Assembly: GCA_965225895.1 (NCBI GenBank)
Contig: CBDDBR010000011.1
Location: 992,001 to 1,056,000 of the forward strand
Source of the DNA: Endobugula sp965225895
GTDB lineage: Bacteria > Pseudomonadota > Gammaproteobacteria > Pseudomonadales > Cellvibrionaceae
Direction of reading: 5' to 3'
Length of the DNA stretch: 64,000 nucleotides
The position numbers were made by a program, and so were the translations under genes. This document shows, in pieces, positions 52,847 to 61,052 of the stretch; positions within the stretch are counted from its first letter, which is position 1; each line of letters begins with the position of its first letter. The notes below the pieces were generated by a model. The model saw only the letters and a program-made list of their open reading frames with translations, was not told the origin of the DNA and searched no databases.

Positions 52847-53761
52847 ATGAGCATTAATTGGTATCCGGGTCATATGCACAAGGCCCGAAAAGAAATTTTA
52901 AAAAATTTAAACAACATTGATATTTTAATTGAAATTGTTGACGCACGCTTACCCTATAGCAGCCAAAACCCGGTACTTGCCGATCTTCGTCATAATAAAC
53001 CAACAATCATTGTCTTTAATAAATGCGACCTTGCCGATCCTCAAGCTACTGCTGAATGGCAGCAATATTACGAAGCTTACGACCATATAAAAACACTTTC
53101 TTGCCAACAAGATCAACCTCAAAAAACACGACAAATTTTGGATATTTGCAAGCAAATAGCCGCCGAAAAAGATGCAAGCTACAAAGCCATTAACGCCATG
53201 ATTGTAGGTATTCCAAATGTAGGAAAATCAACTATCATTAATACGCTTGCTGGAAAAATTATTGCCAAGGTGGGTAACGAACCTGCCGTTACCAAAAGCC
53301 AGCAAAAAATCAATTTAGAACATAAGATTATTTTGCATGATACGCCAGGTATCTTATGGCCTAAAATAGAAAACCCCGATAGTGGTTATAGACTAGCCAC
53401 CTCAGGCGCAATAAAAAATACCGCCATGGAATATGACGACGTGGGTTACTACGCTGCTGAATATTTTTTAGCCCACTACCCCGAACATTTAATAACGCGC
53501 TATCAACTTGATAAAAAACCCAATAACGCCACACAATTTTTAGAGTTAATGGGTGGTAAGCGTGGCGCCAAACAGGCTGGCGGACGCATTAATTTACACA
53601 AAGCGTGTGAAATTTTATTACATGAGTTTCGCCAAGGTTTATTAGGGCATATCACATTAGAAAAACCCGATATGATAGAAAAAGAACTCATTAACGTTAA
53701 AATAGCATTAGAAGAAAAAGCCAAACAAAAAGAAGCCAAGAAAAATAAGCGACGCCGATAA
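52847..53761 (+). CDS. ylqF: YlqF/RbgA-type circularly permuted GTPase
   Basis: The 304-residue protein has the permuted GTPase order: G4 NKCD near residue 62, then G1 IPNVGKST near 123, then G3 HDTPGI near 166. The N-terminal INWYPGHMHKARKEI is the RbgA/YlqF signature. The family assembles the large ribosomal subunit in Gram-positives; homologues in gammaproteobacteria probably have the same ribosome-linked role. The C-terminal part is basic (KKNKRRR). It is 178 bp after hpf and 25 bp before the TPR protein. Confidence 0.88.
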   Translation: MSINWYPGHMHKARKEILKNLNNIDILIEIVDARLPYSSQNPVLADLRHNKPTIIVFNKCDLADPQATAEWQQYYEAYDHIKTLSCQQDQPQKTRQILDICKQIAAEKDASYKAINAMIVGIPNVGKSTIINTLAGKIIAKVGNEPAVTKSQQKINLEHKIILHDTPGILWPKIENPDSGYRLATSGAIKNTAMEYDDVGYYAAEYFLAHYPEHLITRYQLDKKPNNATQFLELMGGKRGAKQAGGRINLHKACEILLHEFRQGLLGHITLEKPDMIEKELINVKIALEEKAKQKEAKKNKRRR

Positions 53762-53786
53762 ATAGCGAGAATCACACAGGAAATAG

Positions 53787-54989
53787 GTGAAGACATTGAC
53801 GGAAGAACAGACACAAAAACTCATTCCTGATAACTGGGATAAAGACATCCATCAACTGTGGTTAAACCAGCAAGCCGAAAAAGCCATTAAAAGTTGCGTT
53901 GACAAAATCAATGCCATTAAAGAAAAAAAGCCCAAAGGCTTACTCACTCAATTTAGCTATTACCTGTTTTTAATTAACGATTACAAAGCCGCAAGCTCCA
54001 TACTAAAAACAGCCCATGACCTTTACCCCGAAGACCAAGAAATATTACTCAATTACTCCGTTAGCCTCTCACGCGCAAAACTAAATAACGAAGCCATTGA
54101 ATCGCTCAAAAAGTTACTCAAGCTAGACCCTCTCAATTTTACCGCTTGGGATTCAATTGCTAGCTCATATCACCGTATCGGGGACGACGGAAAATCCTCT
54201 CGTGCGGGCACCAATGCCTTACGTATTAAAGACAAGCTACATGGCAAACCCGATCCCGAATGGCAGCTCCCAACGCAAGATATTAAAGCCTTTACCGCAA
54301 ACAAAAAGCGCGTTATCGCTTTTAGCTTATGGGGTAATGAAAAACGTTACATTTTTGGTACTTTACGCAATCTGTTACTTGCGCCAGATTTATTTCCTGA
54401 TTGGGAGTTATGGTTCTATACCGATAATTCAGTTAGCGCTGGCTTTTTAGAAATCATTAAACAATTAGGTGGCAAGGTTATCTTACAAAGCGATAATCAA
54501 AGCCAACGCGAAAAATTATGCTGGCGTTTTAATGTTGCCAACCATGCAGATGTTGGCTATTTTTTGGTAAGAGATGTGGACTCGGTATTTAGCTTAAGAG
54601 AAGCCAATGCCGTGCAAGCTTGGATAGATTCAGAAAAATGGTTTCATATTATTCGCGATTGGTGGACACATACAGACCTTATCCTAGCAGGACTATGGGG
54701 AGGCGTTGCAGGCATACTACCTAACATTCCTTCATTATTAAGTAATTACGCGCCCAATTCAGTAACCACTCCAAATATAGACCAATGGTTTTTAAGAGAC
54801 TGCATATGGCGTTACGTTAAAACTAGCTGCTTAACCCATGATCGCTGCTTTAAATTTGACGACTCGCTGCCCATACCTGGCTCCATACCTAAGGGAAATT
54901 TACATATTGGCTCATGCGAATTCCATCAACGGCCAGAATTTCAAACCAATATTCTTTCCGCGTGGATACGACAAGGCCGTTCAGAATAA
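53787..54989 (+). CDS. TPR protein with glycosyltransferase-like C-terminal domain
   Basis: The 400-residue protein combines TPR-like helix pairs (about 40-150; EILLNYSVSLSRAKLNNEAI, NFTAWDSIASSYHRIGDDGK) with a C-terminal domain (about 170-400) that looks like a GT-A-type glycosyltransferase. It contains VIAFSLWGNEKRYIFG, LWFYTDN, a likely DxD-like region VRDVDSVFSLREANAV, then HIIRDWW and AGLWGG. The start is GTG 53787 with AGGA 6 nt upstream. The substrate is unknown. It is probably cotranscribed with the GTPase gene upstream. Confidence 0.7.
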   Translation: MKTLTEEQTQKLIPDNWDKDIHQLWLNQQAEKAIKSCVDKINAIKEKKPKGLLTQFSYYLFLINDYKAASSILKTAHDLYPEDQEILLNYSVSLSRAKLNNEAIESLKKLLKLDPLNFTAWDSIASSYHRIGDDGKSSRAGTNALRIKDKLHGKPDPEWQLPTQDIKAFTANKKRVIAFSLWGNEKRYIFGTLRNLLLAPDLFPDWELWFYTDNSVSAGFLEIIKQLGGKVILQSDNQSQREKLCWRFNVANHADVGYFLVRDVDSVFSLREANAVQAWIDSEKWFHIIRDWWTHTDLILAGLWGGVAGILPNIPSLLSNYAPNSVTTPNIDQWFLRDCIWRYVKTSCLTHDRCFKFDDSLPIPGSIPKGNLHIGSCEFHQRPEFQTNILSAWIRQGRSE

Positions 54990-55107
54990 ACCTATTTAGA
55001 GCCTCAGACTAAGCTGCTGGCTCTGCTTTCACCGCCCTTTTTACATCTCTATATTTCACGACTGATTAACATATATAGACAAGCTCTCACTTAAGCCAAT
55101 AAACCTG

Positions 55108-55113
55108 TATAAT
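55108..55113 (+). promoter_or_regulatory. Promoter-like -10 box in the pntA upstream gap
   Basis: TATAAT is consensus and is followed by a GC-rich discriminator (CGTCCGCCC), a pattern seen at promoters of stable RNAs and growth-rate-controlled genes. No good -35 is visible 16-18 bp upstream. A transcript would start near 55119 and run into the stem-loops. Confidence 0.4.
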
Positions 55114-55179
55114 CGTCCGCCCTCAAGACAAACTAACGTCTTAAGGTTGGCTCTTATGTCGTCTATTTGTATATTTTTA

Positions 55180-55217
55180 GCTCTATACAAGAGCCAAAAA
55201 ATGTAAAAATGTCGACA
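55180..55217 (+). repeat. 38-bp direct repeat, copy 1
   Basis: This copy has a GCTCT...AGAGC hairpin, an A-rich middle and the palindrome TGTCGACA (55210-55217). The second copy starts exactly 140 bp further. Over the last 29 bp (55189-55217) the copies differ at three positions. Confidence 0.8.
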
Positions 55218-55319
55218 ACAGAGAACAGCAAGAGATGTCGAAAATTACTATATCACTTTAAATAAGGCCAGCAAGCAGCTGATTTAATTTAAAAAAATAT
55301 AAAGAAAACTATTTGAAAT

Positions 55320-55357
55320 GCTCTTTTTAAGAGCCTAAAAATAGAAAAATGTCGACA
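55320..55357 (+). repeat. 38-bp direct repeat, copy 2
   Basis: This copy has GCTCTT/AAGAGC (55320-55334) with a 3-nt loop, the A-rich middle and TGTCGACA (55350-55357). The hairpin loop differs from copy 1 but the stem is kept, suggesting the structure matters. Confidence 0.8.
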
Positions 55358-55406
55358 TATAGCTAAATAATATAGTTCCAATATAGTCAGCTAATTGCAA
55401 TCCTGA

Positions 55407-55437
55407 GAACGAAAACTCATAATGAGCGCTTTCGTTC
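55407..55437 (+). promoter_or_regulatory. Nested stem-loop upstream of pntA
   Basis: GAACGAAA (55407-55414) pairs perfectly with TTTCGTTC (55430-55437), and inside them CTCA pairs with TGAG around a TAA loop. It ends 78 bp before the pntA ATG. It could be an RNA element in the leader or a DNA operator; no T-run follows. Confidence 0.55.
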
Positions 55438-55515
55438 CAGATAATTAGCACTACGAAAATAATAAGAGAAGTGAAACTTCTCGGTTTAAGATCATTATAT
55501 TGCAGAGGAAACATT

Positions 55516-57054
55516 ATGCTAATTGGCATACCCAAAGAACGTTTTGACGGCGAAAAACGCGTCGCAACAACACCAGAAGCCGCTCAACAGCTACAAAAGT
55601 TGGGCTATGACGTTGCCATCGAAACTCAAGCTGGCGAAGCCGCTAAGTTTCGTGATAGCGATTACGAAGCGGTAGGTGTCACTATTATTAATGATATTAA
55701 GGCACTTTATGACACCGCCGATATCATTTTAAAAGTACGCGAGCCTGATGAGGTAGAGCTAGAATTACTACGAGAAGGCCAACTTTTCGTGTCATTCATG
55801 GCACCTGCTCAGAACCCTGAGCTACTACAAGCCTTAGCAGACAAAAAAGTCTCTGCACTAGCAATGGAAAGCATACCGCGTATTTCTCGCTCACAAAAAA
55901 TGGATGCCTTAAGCTCTATGGCCAACATTGCAGGTTATCGTGCAATTGTTGAAGCCGCTCAGCATTTTGGCCGCTTCTTTACAGGACAAATTACCGCAGC
56001 TGGTAAAGTTCCTCCAGCCAAAGTACTCGTTATTGGTGCGGGTGTTGCTGGCCTTGCCGCTATTGGCGCAGCACAAAGCATGGGGGCTATCGTTCGCGCT
56101 TTTGATACTCGCCCTGAAGTAAAAGAGCAAGTAGAGAGTATGAATGGCGAATTCCTTATGCTCGACTTCGAAGAAGACGGCAGTGGTGAAGGCGGTTACG
56201 CTAAAACCATGAGTAAAGAATTTATCGACGCTGAAATGGCACTATTTGCAGAGCAAGCCAAAGAAGTCGATATTATTGTCACTACCGCATTAATTCCTGG
56301 TCGCCCTGCACCAGAACTCATTACCGAAGACATGGTGAAATCCATGCGTGAAGGTAGTGTGATTGTTGACCTTGCAGCCTCAATGGGTGGTAACTGTAAA
56401 CTGGTAGAAGCCGACAAGGTTGTCGTTAAGCACGGCGTATCTATTATTGGCTATACCGATCTACCTAGCCGTTTACCAACTCAGGCTAGCCAGCTATATG
56501 CCACTAACTTACGTCATCTATTAACTGACATGACCCCTAATAAAGATGGTCAATTCGTTGTTGATTTTGAAGACGAAGCTATTCGTGGCGCTACCGTCGC
56601 TAAAGATGGCGAAGTTACCTTCCCGCCACCAGCACCTAAATTATCTGCGGCGCCAGCGCCTAAAAAAGCAGAACCTGTTGCTGCGGTAGAACCAGAAGAA
56701 GAAAAAGCACCTTCGGCATTCTCACAATGGATTCCATTTGTAGCTGGTGCCGTTCTATTTACGTGGTTAGGTCTTGTTGCACCTGCCGCATTTATGTCTC
56801 ACTTCACCGTTTTTGTACTGGCTTGTTTTGTTGGTTATATGGTGATTTGGAATGTATCTCCTTCACTTCACACCCCTTTAATGAGTGTCACCAATGCCAT
56901 CAGTAGCATCATCATTATTGGCGCCTTGCTACAAATATCATCGCCCTCACCTTGGGTTATGTGGTTAGCAGGTGTGGCTGTATTGATAGCCAGCGTCAAC
57001 ATTGTTGGCGGCTTTGCCGTGACACAACGTATGCTTGCGATGTTCCAAAAATAG
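55516..57054 (+). CDS. pntA: Proton-translocating transhydrogenase alpha subunit PntA
   Basis: The 512-residue protein has the NAD-binding domain I (alanine-dehydrogenase-like; IPKERFDGEKRVATTPEAA, Rossmann VIGAGVAGLAAIGAAQSMG), a Pro/Ala/Lys/Glu linker (about 365-400) and C-terminal membrane helices (about 405-510), as in the single-chain E. coli PntA (510). The start is ATG 55516 with GAGGAA 5 nt before it; the longer open frame from 55471 lacks support. With PntB it uses proton flow to make NADPH. Confidence 0.97.
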   Translation: MLIGIPKERFDGEKRVATTPEAAQQLQKLGYDVAIETQAGEAAKFRDSDYEAVGVTIINDIKALYDTADIILKVREPDEVELELLREGQLFVSFMAPAQNPELLQALADKKVSALAMESIPRISRSQKMDALSSMANIAGYRAIVEAAQHFGRFFTGQITAAGKVPPAKVLVIGAGVAGLAAIGAAQSMGAIVRAFDTRPEVKEQVESMNGEFLMLDFEEDGSGEGGYAKTMSKEFIDAEMALFAEQAKEVDIIVTTALIPGRPAPELITEDMVKSMREGSVIVDLAASMGGNCKLVEADKVVVKHGVSIIGYTDLPSRLPTQASQLYATNLRHLLTDMTPNKDGQFVVDFEDEAIRGATVAKDGEVTFPPPAPKLSAAPAPKKAEPVAAVEPEEEKAPSAFSQWIPFVAGAVLFTWLGLVAPAAFMSHFTVFVLACFVGYMVIWNVSPSLHTPLMSVTNAISSIIIIGALLQISSPSPWVMWLAGVAVLIASVNIVGGFAVTQRMLAMFQK

Positions 57055-57129
57055 GAACATCACAAGCCTCATTCGCAATCAACGTATTTTATTGATAACG
57101 ATAAGAAAACATTATTAAAGAGAAAGATT

Positions 57130-58533
57130 ATGTCTCAAAACTTAGTAAACGTTGCATACATTGGTGCAACTATATTATTTATCCTCGCTCTTAGCGGCCT
57201 TAGCCGCCAAGAAACAGCTAAACGCGGTAACCTTTACGGTATTCTAGGTATGGCGCTTGCGCTTGTTGTTACTGCCGTTGGTGTTGTTACAGAAAACTAC
57301 ACGCTACTTATTGCTGCACTGGTTATTGGCGGTATTGTTGGTTTAATGTTGGCCAAAAAAGTACAAATGACCCAAATGCCAGAGCTCGTCGCTATTCTTC
57401 ATAGCTTGGTTGGTTTAGCGGCTGTACTTGTCGGTTTCGCAAACTTTTTAAGCCACAACACGGAATTACAAGGCGTAGAAAAAACCATTCATGATGTAGA
57501 AACCTATATCGGTATTCTTATTGGTGCTATGACCTTTTCTGGTTCTGTTGTTGCTTATCTTAAGTTAAGCGGCAAATGGGGCGGCAAGCCATTACACCTT
57601 CCTGCACGCCACTGGTTAAACTTAGGTTTACTTATTTTAGCGATTTACTTTGGTATTCAATTTGTTGCCGAAGCATCTGTAGGGTACGGCTTAACACCTC
57701 TTATCTTAATGACCATTATTGCCCTGCTTTTTGGTATTCATATGGTTGCTGCCATCGGCGGTGCTGATATGCCAGTTGTGGTTTCTATGCTAAACAGCTA
57801 TTCAGGTTGGGCAGCCGCAGCGCTAGGCTTTATGCTATCTAACGATCTACTTATCGTTATTGGTGCATTGGTTGGTAGCTCAGGCGCCATCTTGTCATAT
57901 ATTATGTGTCGCGCAATGAACCGTAACTTTTTATCGGTTATTGGCGGTGGCTTTGGTAATGCACCTCAAGCAGGCGCAAATGCAGCACCAGCAACAGAAA
58001 TCGAAGGTGAAGTGGTTGCTACTACTGCCGAAGAAGTTGCCGATATGATCAGCAATGCAAAAGAAGTTATGATTATCCCAGGTTACGGTATGGCTGTTGC
58101 TCAAGCACAACATATGGTTAGTGATATCAGCAAAACACTACGCAAAAAAGGCGTAAACATACGCTTTGGTATTCACCCTGTAGCGGGTCGTATGCCAGGA
58201 CATATGAACGTACTACTGGCAGAAGCAAAAGTACCTTACGATATCGTATTCGAAATGGAAGAAATTAACGAAGACTTCCCTAACGTTGACGTATCTATCG
58301 TGATTGGTGCCAACGATATTGTAAACCCAGCTGCACAAGAAGTTCCTGACAGCCCTATCGCAGGTATGCCAGTACTAGAACCTTGGTTAGGTAAAACGAC
58401 TATTGTACTAAAACGTGGTATGTCAGCAGGTTATGCAGGTGTTGAAAACCCACTTTTCTATAAAGAAAATACACGCATGCTATTTGGTGATGCAAAAGAA
58501 AGCCTAGAAAGCTTATTTAAAAACATCAGCTAA
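57130..58533 (+). CDS. pntB: Proton-translocating transhydrogenase beta subunit PntB
   Basis: The 467-residue protein has about nine membrane helices in its first 260 residues (domain II) and the NADP-binding domain III at the end (MIIPGYGMAVAQAQHMVSD, RFGIHPVAGRMPGHMNVLLA, VIGANDIVNPAA). The length matches E. coli PntB (462). It lies 75 bp after pntA and ends at a strong terminator, so pntAB is a two-gene operon. Confidence 0.98.
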   Translation: MSQNLVNVAYIGATILFILALSGLSRQETAKRGNLYGILGMALALVVTAVGVVTENYTLLIAALVIGGIVGLMLAKKVQMTQMPELVAILHSLVGLAAVLVGFANFLSHNTELQGVEKTIHDVETYIGILIGAMTFSGSVVAYLKLSGKWGGKPLHLPARHWLNLGLLILAIYFGIQFVAEASVGYGLTPLILMTIIALLFGIHMVAAIGGADMPVVVSMLNSYSGWAAAALGFMLSNDLLIVIGALVGSSGAILSYIMCRAMNRNFLSVIGGGFGNAPQAGANAAPATEIEGEVVATTAEEVADMISNAKEVMIIPGYGMAVAQAQHMVSDISKTLRKKGVNIRFGIHPVAGRMPGHMNVLLAEAKVPYDIVFEMEEINEDFPNVDVSIVIGANDIVNPAAQEVPDSPIAGMPVLEPWLGKTTIVLKRGMSAGYAGVENPLFYKENTRMLFGDAKESLESLFKNIS

Positions 58534-58548
58534 TCCAATAAGCAATAC

Positions 58549-58577
58549 AAAAAAGGGCGCTATCAGCGCCCTTTTTT
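58549..58577. terminator. Bidirectional intrinsic terminator, pntB/thioesterase
   Basis: GGGCGC (58555-58560) pairs with GCGCCC (58566-58571) around TATCA, flanked by A-run and T-run on both sides. It ends pntAB on the plus strand and can end the convergent thioesterase transcript on the minus strand. Confidence 0.92.
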
Positions 58578-58625
58578 ATTATCCAACGTTCAACACATCT
58601 ATCGAAAGTCACCCACCAATCAACG

Positions 58626-59141
58626 TTAATCCTTTAATTTAACTGCATAATCCCCAACAAATTGACTGGCTATACCCTCCTGCCCGTTAACAGTACAATG
58701 CAATTGAAAACGTGCTTTGCCATTTCTTTTCAACTCTACAATAGAGCCTAATACGTCATTAAAATCACAGCACGTCACTAAATCATCTGTTAATGGCTTT
58801 ATATACTCCACATTTCCCGATGCAAGTACTATAGAGGCATCGATACCTTCACGCTTTAATTGCAACCAAATCATTCCCCAAGCGGTTAATGCTTGCGCTG
58901 AATATAGACTACCCGCAAAAGCGGTTCCATGTATATTCACATTAGGAGCAAATTTTGCGGTAGTTACCAACACATTATTATCGAAGGCATCTATGTGAAG
59001 CTGCATAAATTCAGACAATGGAATTTTTTGATGCCAAGTATTTTCTAACTCTTTGCATAATGGATCCATACTGCCCAAATGCTCCCCATATAATTTTTGA
59101 TTGTTCACACCGCTTAGACAATCACTATGATTGCTCATCAT
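58626..59141 (-). CDS. Hotdog-fold thioesterase, YiiD C-terminal-type
   Basis: The 171-residue protein resembles the C-terminal thioesterase domain of YiiD (PF09500-like). It has a central helix with VNIHGTAFAGSLYSAQALTA and a strand HSVEY-like ASGNVEYIKPLTDD. Substrates of this family are acyl-CoAs or acyl-ACPs, not determined here. Its start overlaps the 3' end of the beta-hydroxyacid dehydrogenase gene by 17 bp, so the two are likely cotranscribed. Confidence 0.78.
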   Translation of the reverse strand: MMSNHSDCLSGVNNQKLYGEHLGSMDPLCKELENTWHQKIPLSEFMQLHIDAFDNNVLVTTAKFAPNVNIHGTAFAGSLYSAQALTAWGMIWLQLKREGIDASIVLASGNVEYIKPLTDDLVTCCDFNDVLGSIVELKRNGKARFQLHCTVNGQEGIASQFVGDYAVKLKD

Positions 59142-59994
59142 ACTGCTTAACCAGTACCGAGGTATCTGAACGGTTATAGCCTTTATCTTGCAACTGAGCG
59201 TAACACTGGTCTACCCATTCCGTATTGGGAAGCTTAAGATCGTGTTTTTTTGCGGTATTTAAGCATATACCAAGATCTTTACGCATAAGATCAATGGCAA
59301 AACCGTAGTCGAATAGATCATTGCTAATATTTTCACCACGATTCACTAGCTGCCAACTGCTCGCAGCTCCTGCGCCCGTGGCTTCAATAACTTTATCAAG
59401 CGATAAGCCCGCTTTATTCACTAACGCAAAAGCCTCTGACATCCCTTGCAACACACCCGCCACTAATATTTGATTGGCCATTTTTGTGGTTTGACCAGCA
59501 CCTGATTCACCAATATAAAGTGTCGATTTGGCATAGCTATTCATGGCAGTAGCAGCAGCGTGATAATATTCTGGATGCCCGCCCACCATAATAGAAAGCT
59601 GACCATTTTCTGCACCTGCTTGCCCACCCGATACAGGCGCATCAAAAAAATGCACCTCTTTTTTCTGTGCCGCGGCAAATAGCTCTTGCGCCAGCACATC
59701 GGAGGTCGTGGTATGATCAATAATAAGCGCACCTTTATCCAGTACCGACAATACGCCCTGCTCACCACTCACCATCTCGCGCACATCATCGTCATTACCC
59801 ACACAAATCATAACCGCTTGCGCATTATGTGCCGCTTGTTGTGGGGTTTGTGCATAACGGCCGCCGTATTCCTGCACCCATTGCTGTGCTTTACTGGTTG
59901 TACGGTTATACACACATACATCGTGCCCTGCTTTTTGTAAATGTCCTGCCATGGGGTACCCCATAACGCCCAAACCTAGAAAAGTCAGTTTCAT
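59125..59994 (-). CDS. Beta-hydroxyacid dehydrogenase (3-hydroxyisobutyrate/tartronate-semialdehyde reductase family)
   Basis: The 289-residue NAD(P)-dependent enzyme has the N-terminal Rossmann motif LGLGVMGYPMAGHLQKAGH, the substrate motif DAPVSGGQAGAENGQLSIMVG, and the catalytic Lys region GQTTKMANQILVAG. Members include MmsB, GarR and GlxR; exact substrate cannot be chosen. The frame is open to an ATG at 60012, but the AAGAG site is 7 nt before the ATG at 59994, and family starts match MKLTFLGLG. Confidence 0.9.
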   Translation of the reverse strand: MKLTFLGLGVMGYPMAGHLQKAGHDVCVYNRTTSKAQQWVQEYGGRYAQTPQQAAHNAQAVMICVGNDDDVREMVSGEQGVLSVLDKGALIIDHTTTSDVLAQELFAAAQKKEVHFFDAPVSGGQAGAENGQLSIMVGGHPEYYHAAATAMNSYAKSTLYIGESGAGQTTKMANQILVAGVLQGMSEAFALVNKAGLSLDKVIEATGAGAASSWQLVNRGENISNDLFDYGFAIDLMRKDLGICLNTAKKHDLKLPNTEWVDQCYAQLQDKGYNRSDTSVLVKQYDEQS

Positions 59995-60081
59995 AGCAAT
60001 ACTCTTAGTCATGCTCTTAAATGGTTTTAATATGATAGGAATGCATACAAATCAATAGCGACAACAGACAATGATATGTAC

Positions 60082-61005
60082 CTATTGCTCGTCTGTAATA
60101 CCCAACTGCAATAATTTTCTCGCTAATACCTGATCCAGCTGAACAATATCATCTACGCTCAATTCAATCACATTAAGCTGATGTGTTTTAACCCGTTGTT
60201 GACGCTCTAACTGCTTGGTTAGCTGAGGAGGAGAAATATCTTGAGCTTGATAATGAATATGTACATTCGCTTTGGGTAAATAAAAATCTGTAAATATTTG
60301 ATCAGAACAGGCTGCGGGATTAGGGAGCGCTAAAAATACCGTGCGTCGATAAGCAAATTGAAAACCAAATAAATATAAATAATTAGCAATCTGCAATTCA
60401 GGCTTTGAAGCAACATAATGGCCGCTCAACGCAAGATAATAAGGTTGCTCATTAATTAGTAACTTACTGTTTTCATCACCATGATAGCCCTGCATATAAT
60501 GCTGCAAGCCGGTGTTATCAGTAATATGACGCTGCCACATCACATACGGTACACCCGTGTCTTTATTACTCTCTTGCACACCACCGTTGGCTTGCCCTAG
60601 TTCGGTTAACTGCCAACCTTTTGCATAGGGTTTTACCCACGCCATATCAGCAAAAATACGATTCATTACTTTCGCTGTTACATCAAATGCTTGCGCAACA
60701 CGGGTGGCATTCATGCAGGTATCGCTAAGTGGGCTAATGGCAGCATGGGCAAGTACAGATTCTGGCCAGACAATGTACTGGCCAAATTTTTTGCTCTCGC
60801 GGTAAATACCACCCTCAAACTCACCTTTTGCCGTGAGCTGCCATTCTTTGCCTTTTTCAGCCGCTTCGTTGTGCAGTAGCCAACCCGATTCAATCATTAA
60901 CTGCGTAAGCTCTTTTAGCGTTACACCTAGTTTTTCAGCTAAGGCAGAACGTGACAGATAATTGCTTTGAGCACTACCTTTTGTATCGTCGCTTGCTTTA
61001 TTCAT
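60082..61005 (-). CDS. Duplicated winged-helix-like protein with PD-(D/E)XK-like tail
   Basis: The 307-residue protein has two similar N-terminal units (about 17-80 and 97-160). Each has a helix-turn-helix-like part (LAEKLGVTLKELTQLMIESG; VAQAFDVTAKVMNRIFADMA) followed by WQLT and GQY-IVW/PYVMW strands. The C-terminal region (about 190-260) resembles a nuclease core: Glu203 (KPELQIANYLYLFG), then TDFYLP with Asp240. The expected next motif (ExK-like) reads VHIHYQ, so a catalytic acid is replaced by His. It is not recognised by name; function is unknown, and an inactive or altered nuclease is an inference. Confidence 0.5.
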   Translation of the reverse strand: MNKASDDTKGSAQSNYLSRSALAEKLGVTLKELTQLMIESGWLLHNEAAEKGKEWQLTAKGEFEGGIYRESKKFGQYIVWPESVLAHAAISPLSDTCMNATRVAQAFDVTAKVMNRIFADMAWVKPYAKGWQLTELGQANGGVQESNKDTGVPYVMWQRHITDNTGLQHYMQGYHGDENSKLLINEQPYYLALSGHYVASKPELQIANYLYLFGFQFAYRRTVFLALPNPAACSDQIFTDFYLPKANVHIHYQAQDISPPQLTKQLERQQRVKTHQLNVIELSVDDIVQLDQVLARKLLQLGITDEQ

Positions 61006-61052
61006 TCCCTAGGCCTTTTGGTTAATGATTAACACATCACGCGTAGTGTGTA

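Larger units (their letters stand above)
54990..55515. other. 526-bp structured intergenic region before pntA
   Basis: This gap holds in order: a hairpin after the TPR gene (AGAGCC 54998-55003 with GGCTCT 55019-55024), a TATAAT box (55108-55113), an AAGAC/GTCTT stem-loop (about 55125-55145), a 9-bp inverted repeat TTGGCTCTT/AAGAGCCAA (55147-55155 and 55189-55197), two 38-bp direct repeats, and a long stem-loop before pntA. The hexamer AGAGCC or its complement occurs five times and ATGTCG four times. The long UTR or ncRNA reading is inference. Confidence 0.6.

Noticed and set aside
55156..55206. 16-codon leader peptide in the pntA upstream gap
   Set aside because: Very short, with a distant ribosome site; more simply explained by the repeat structures there.
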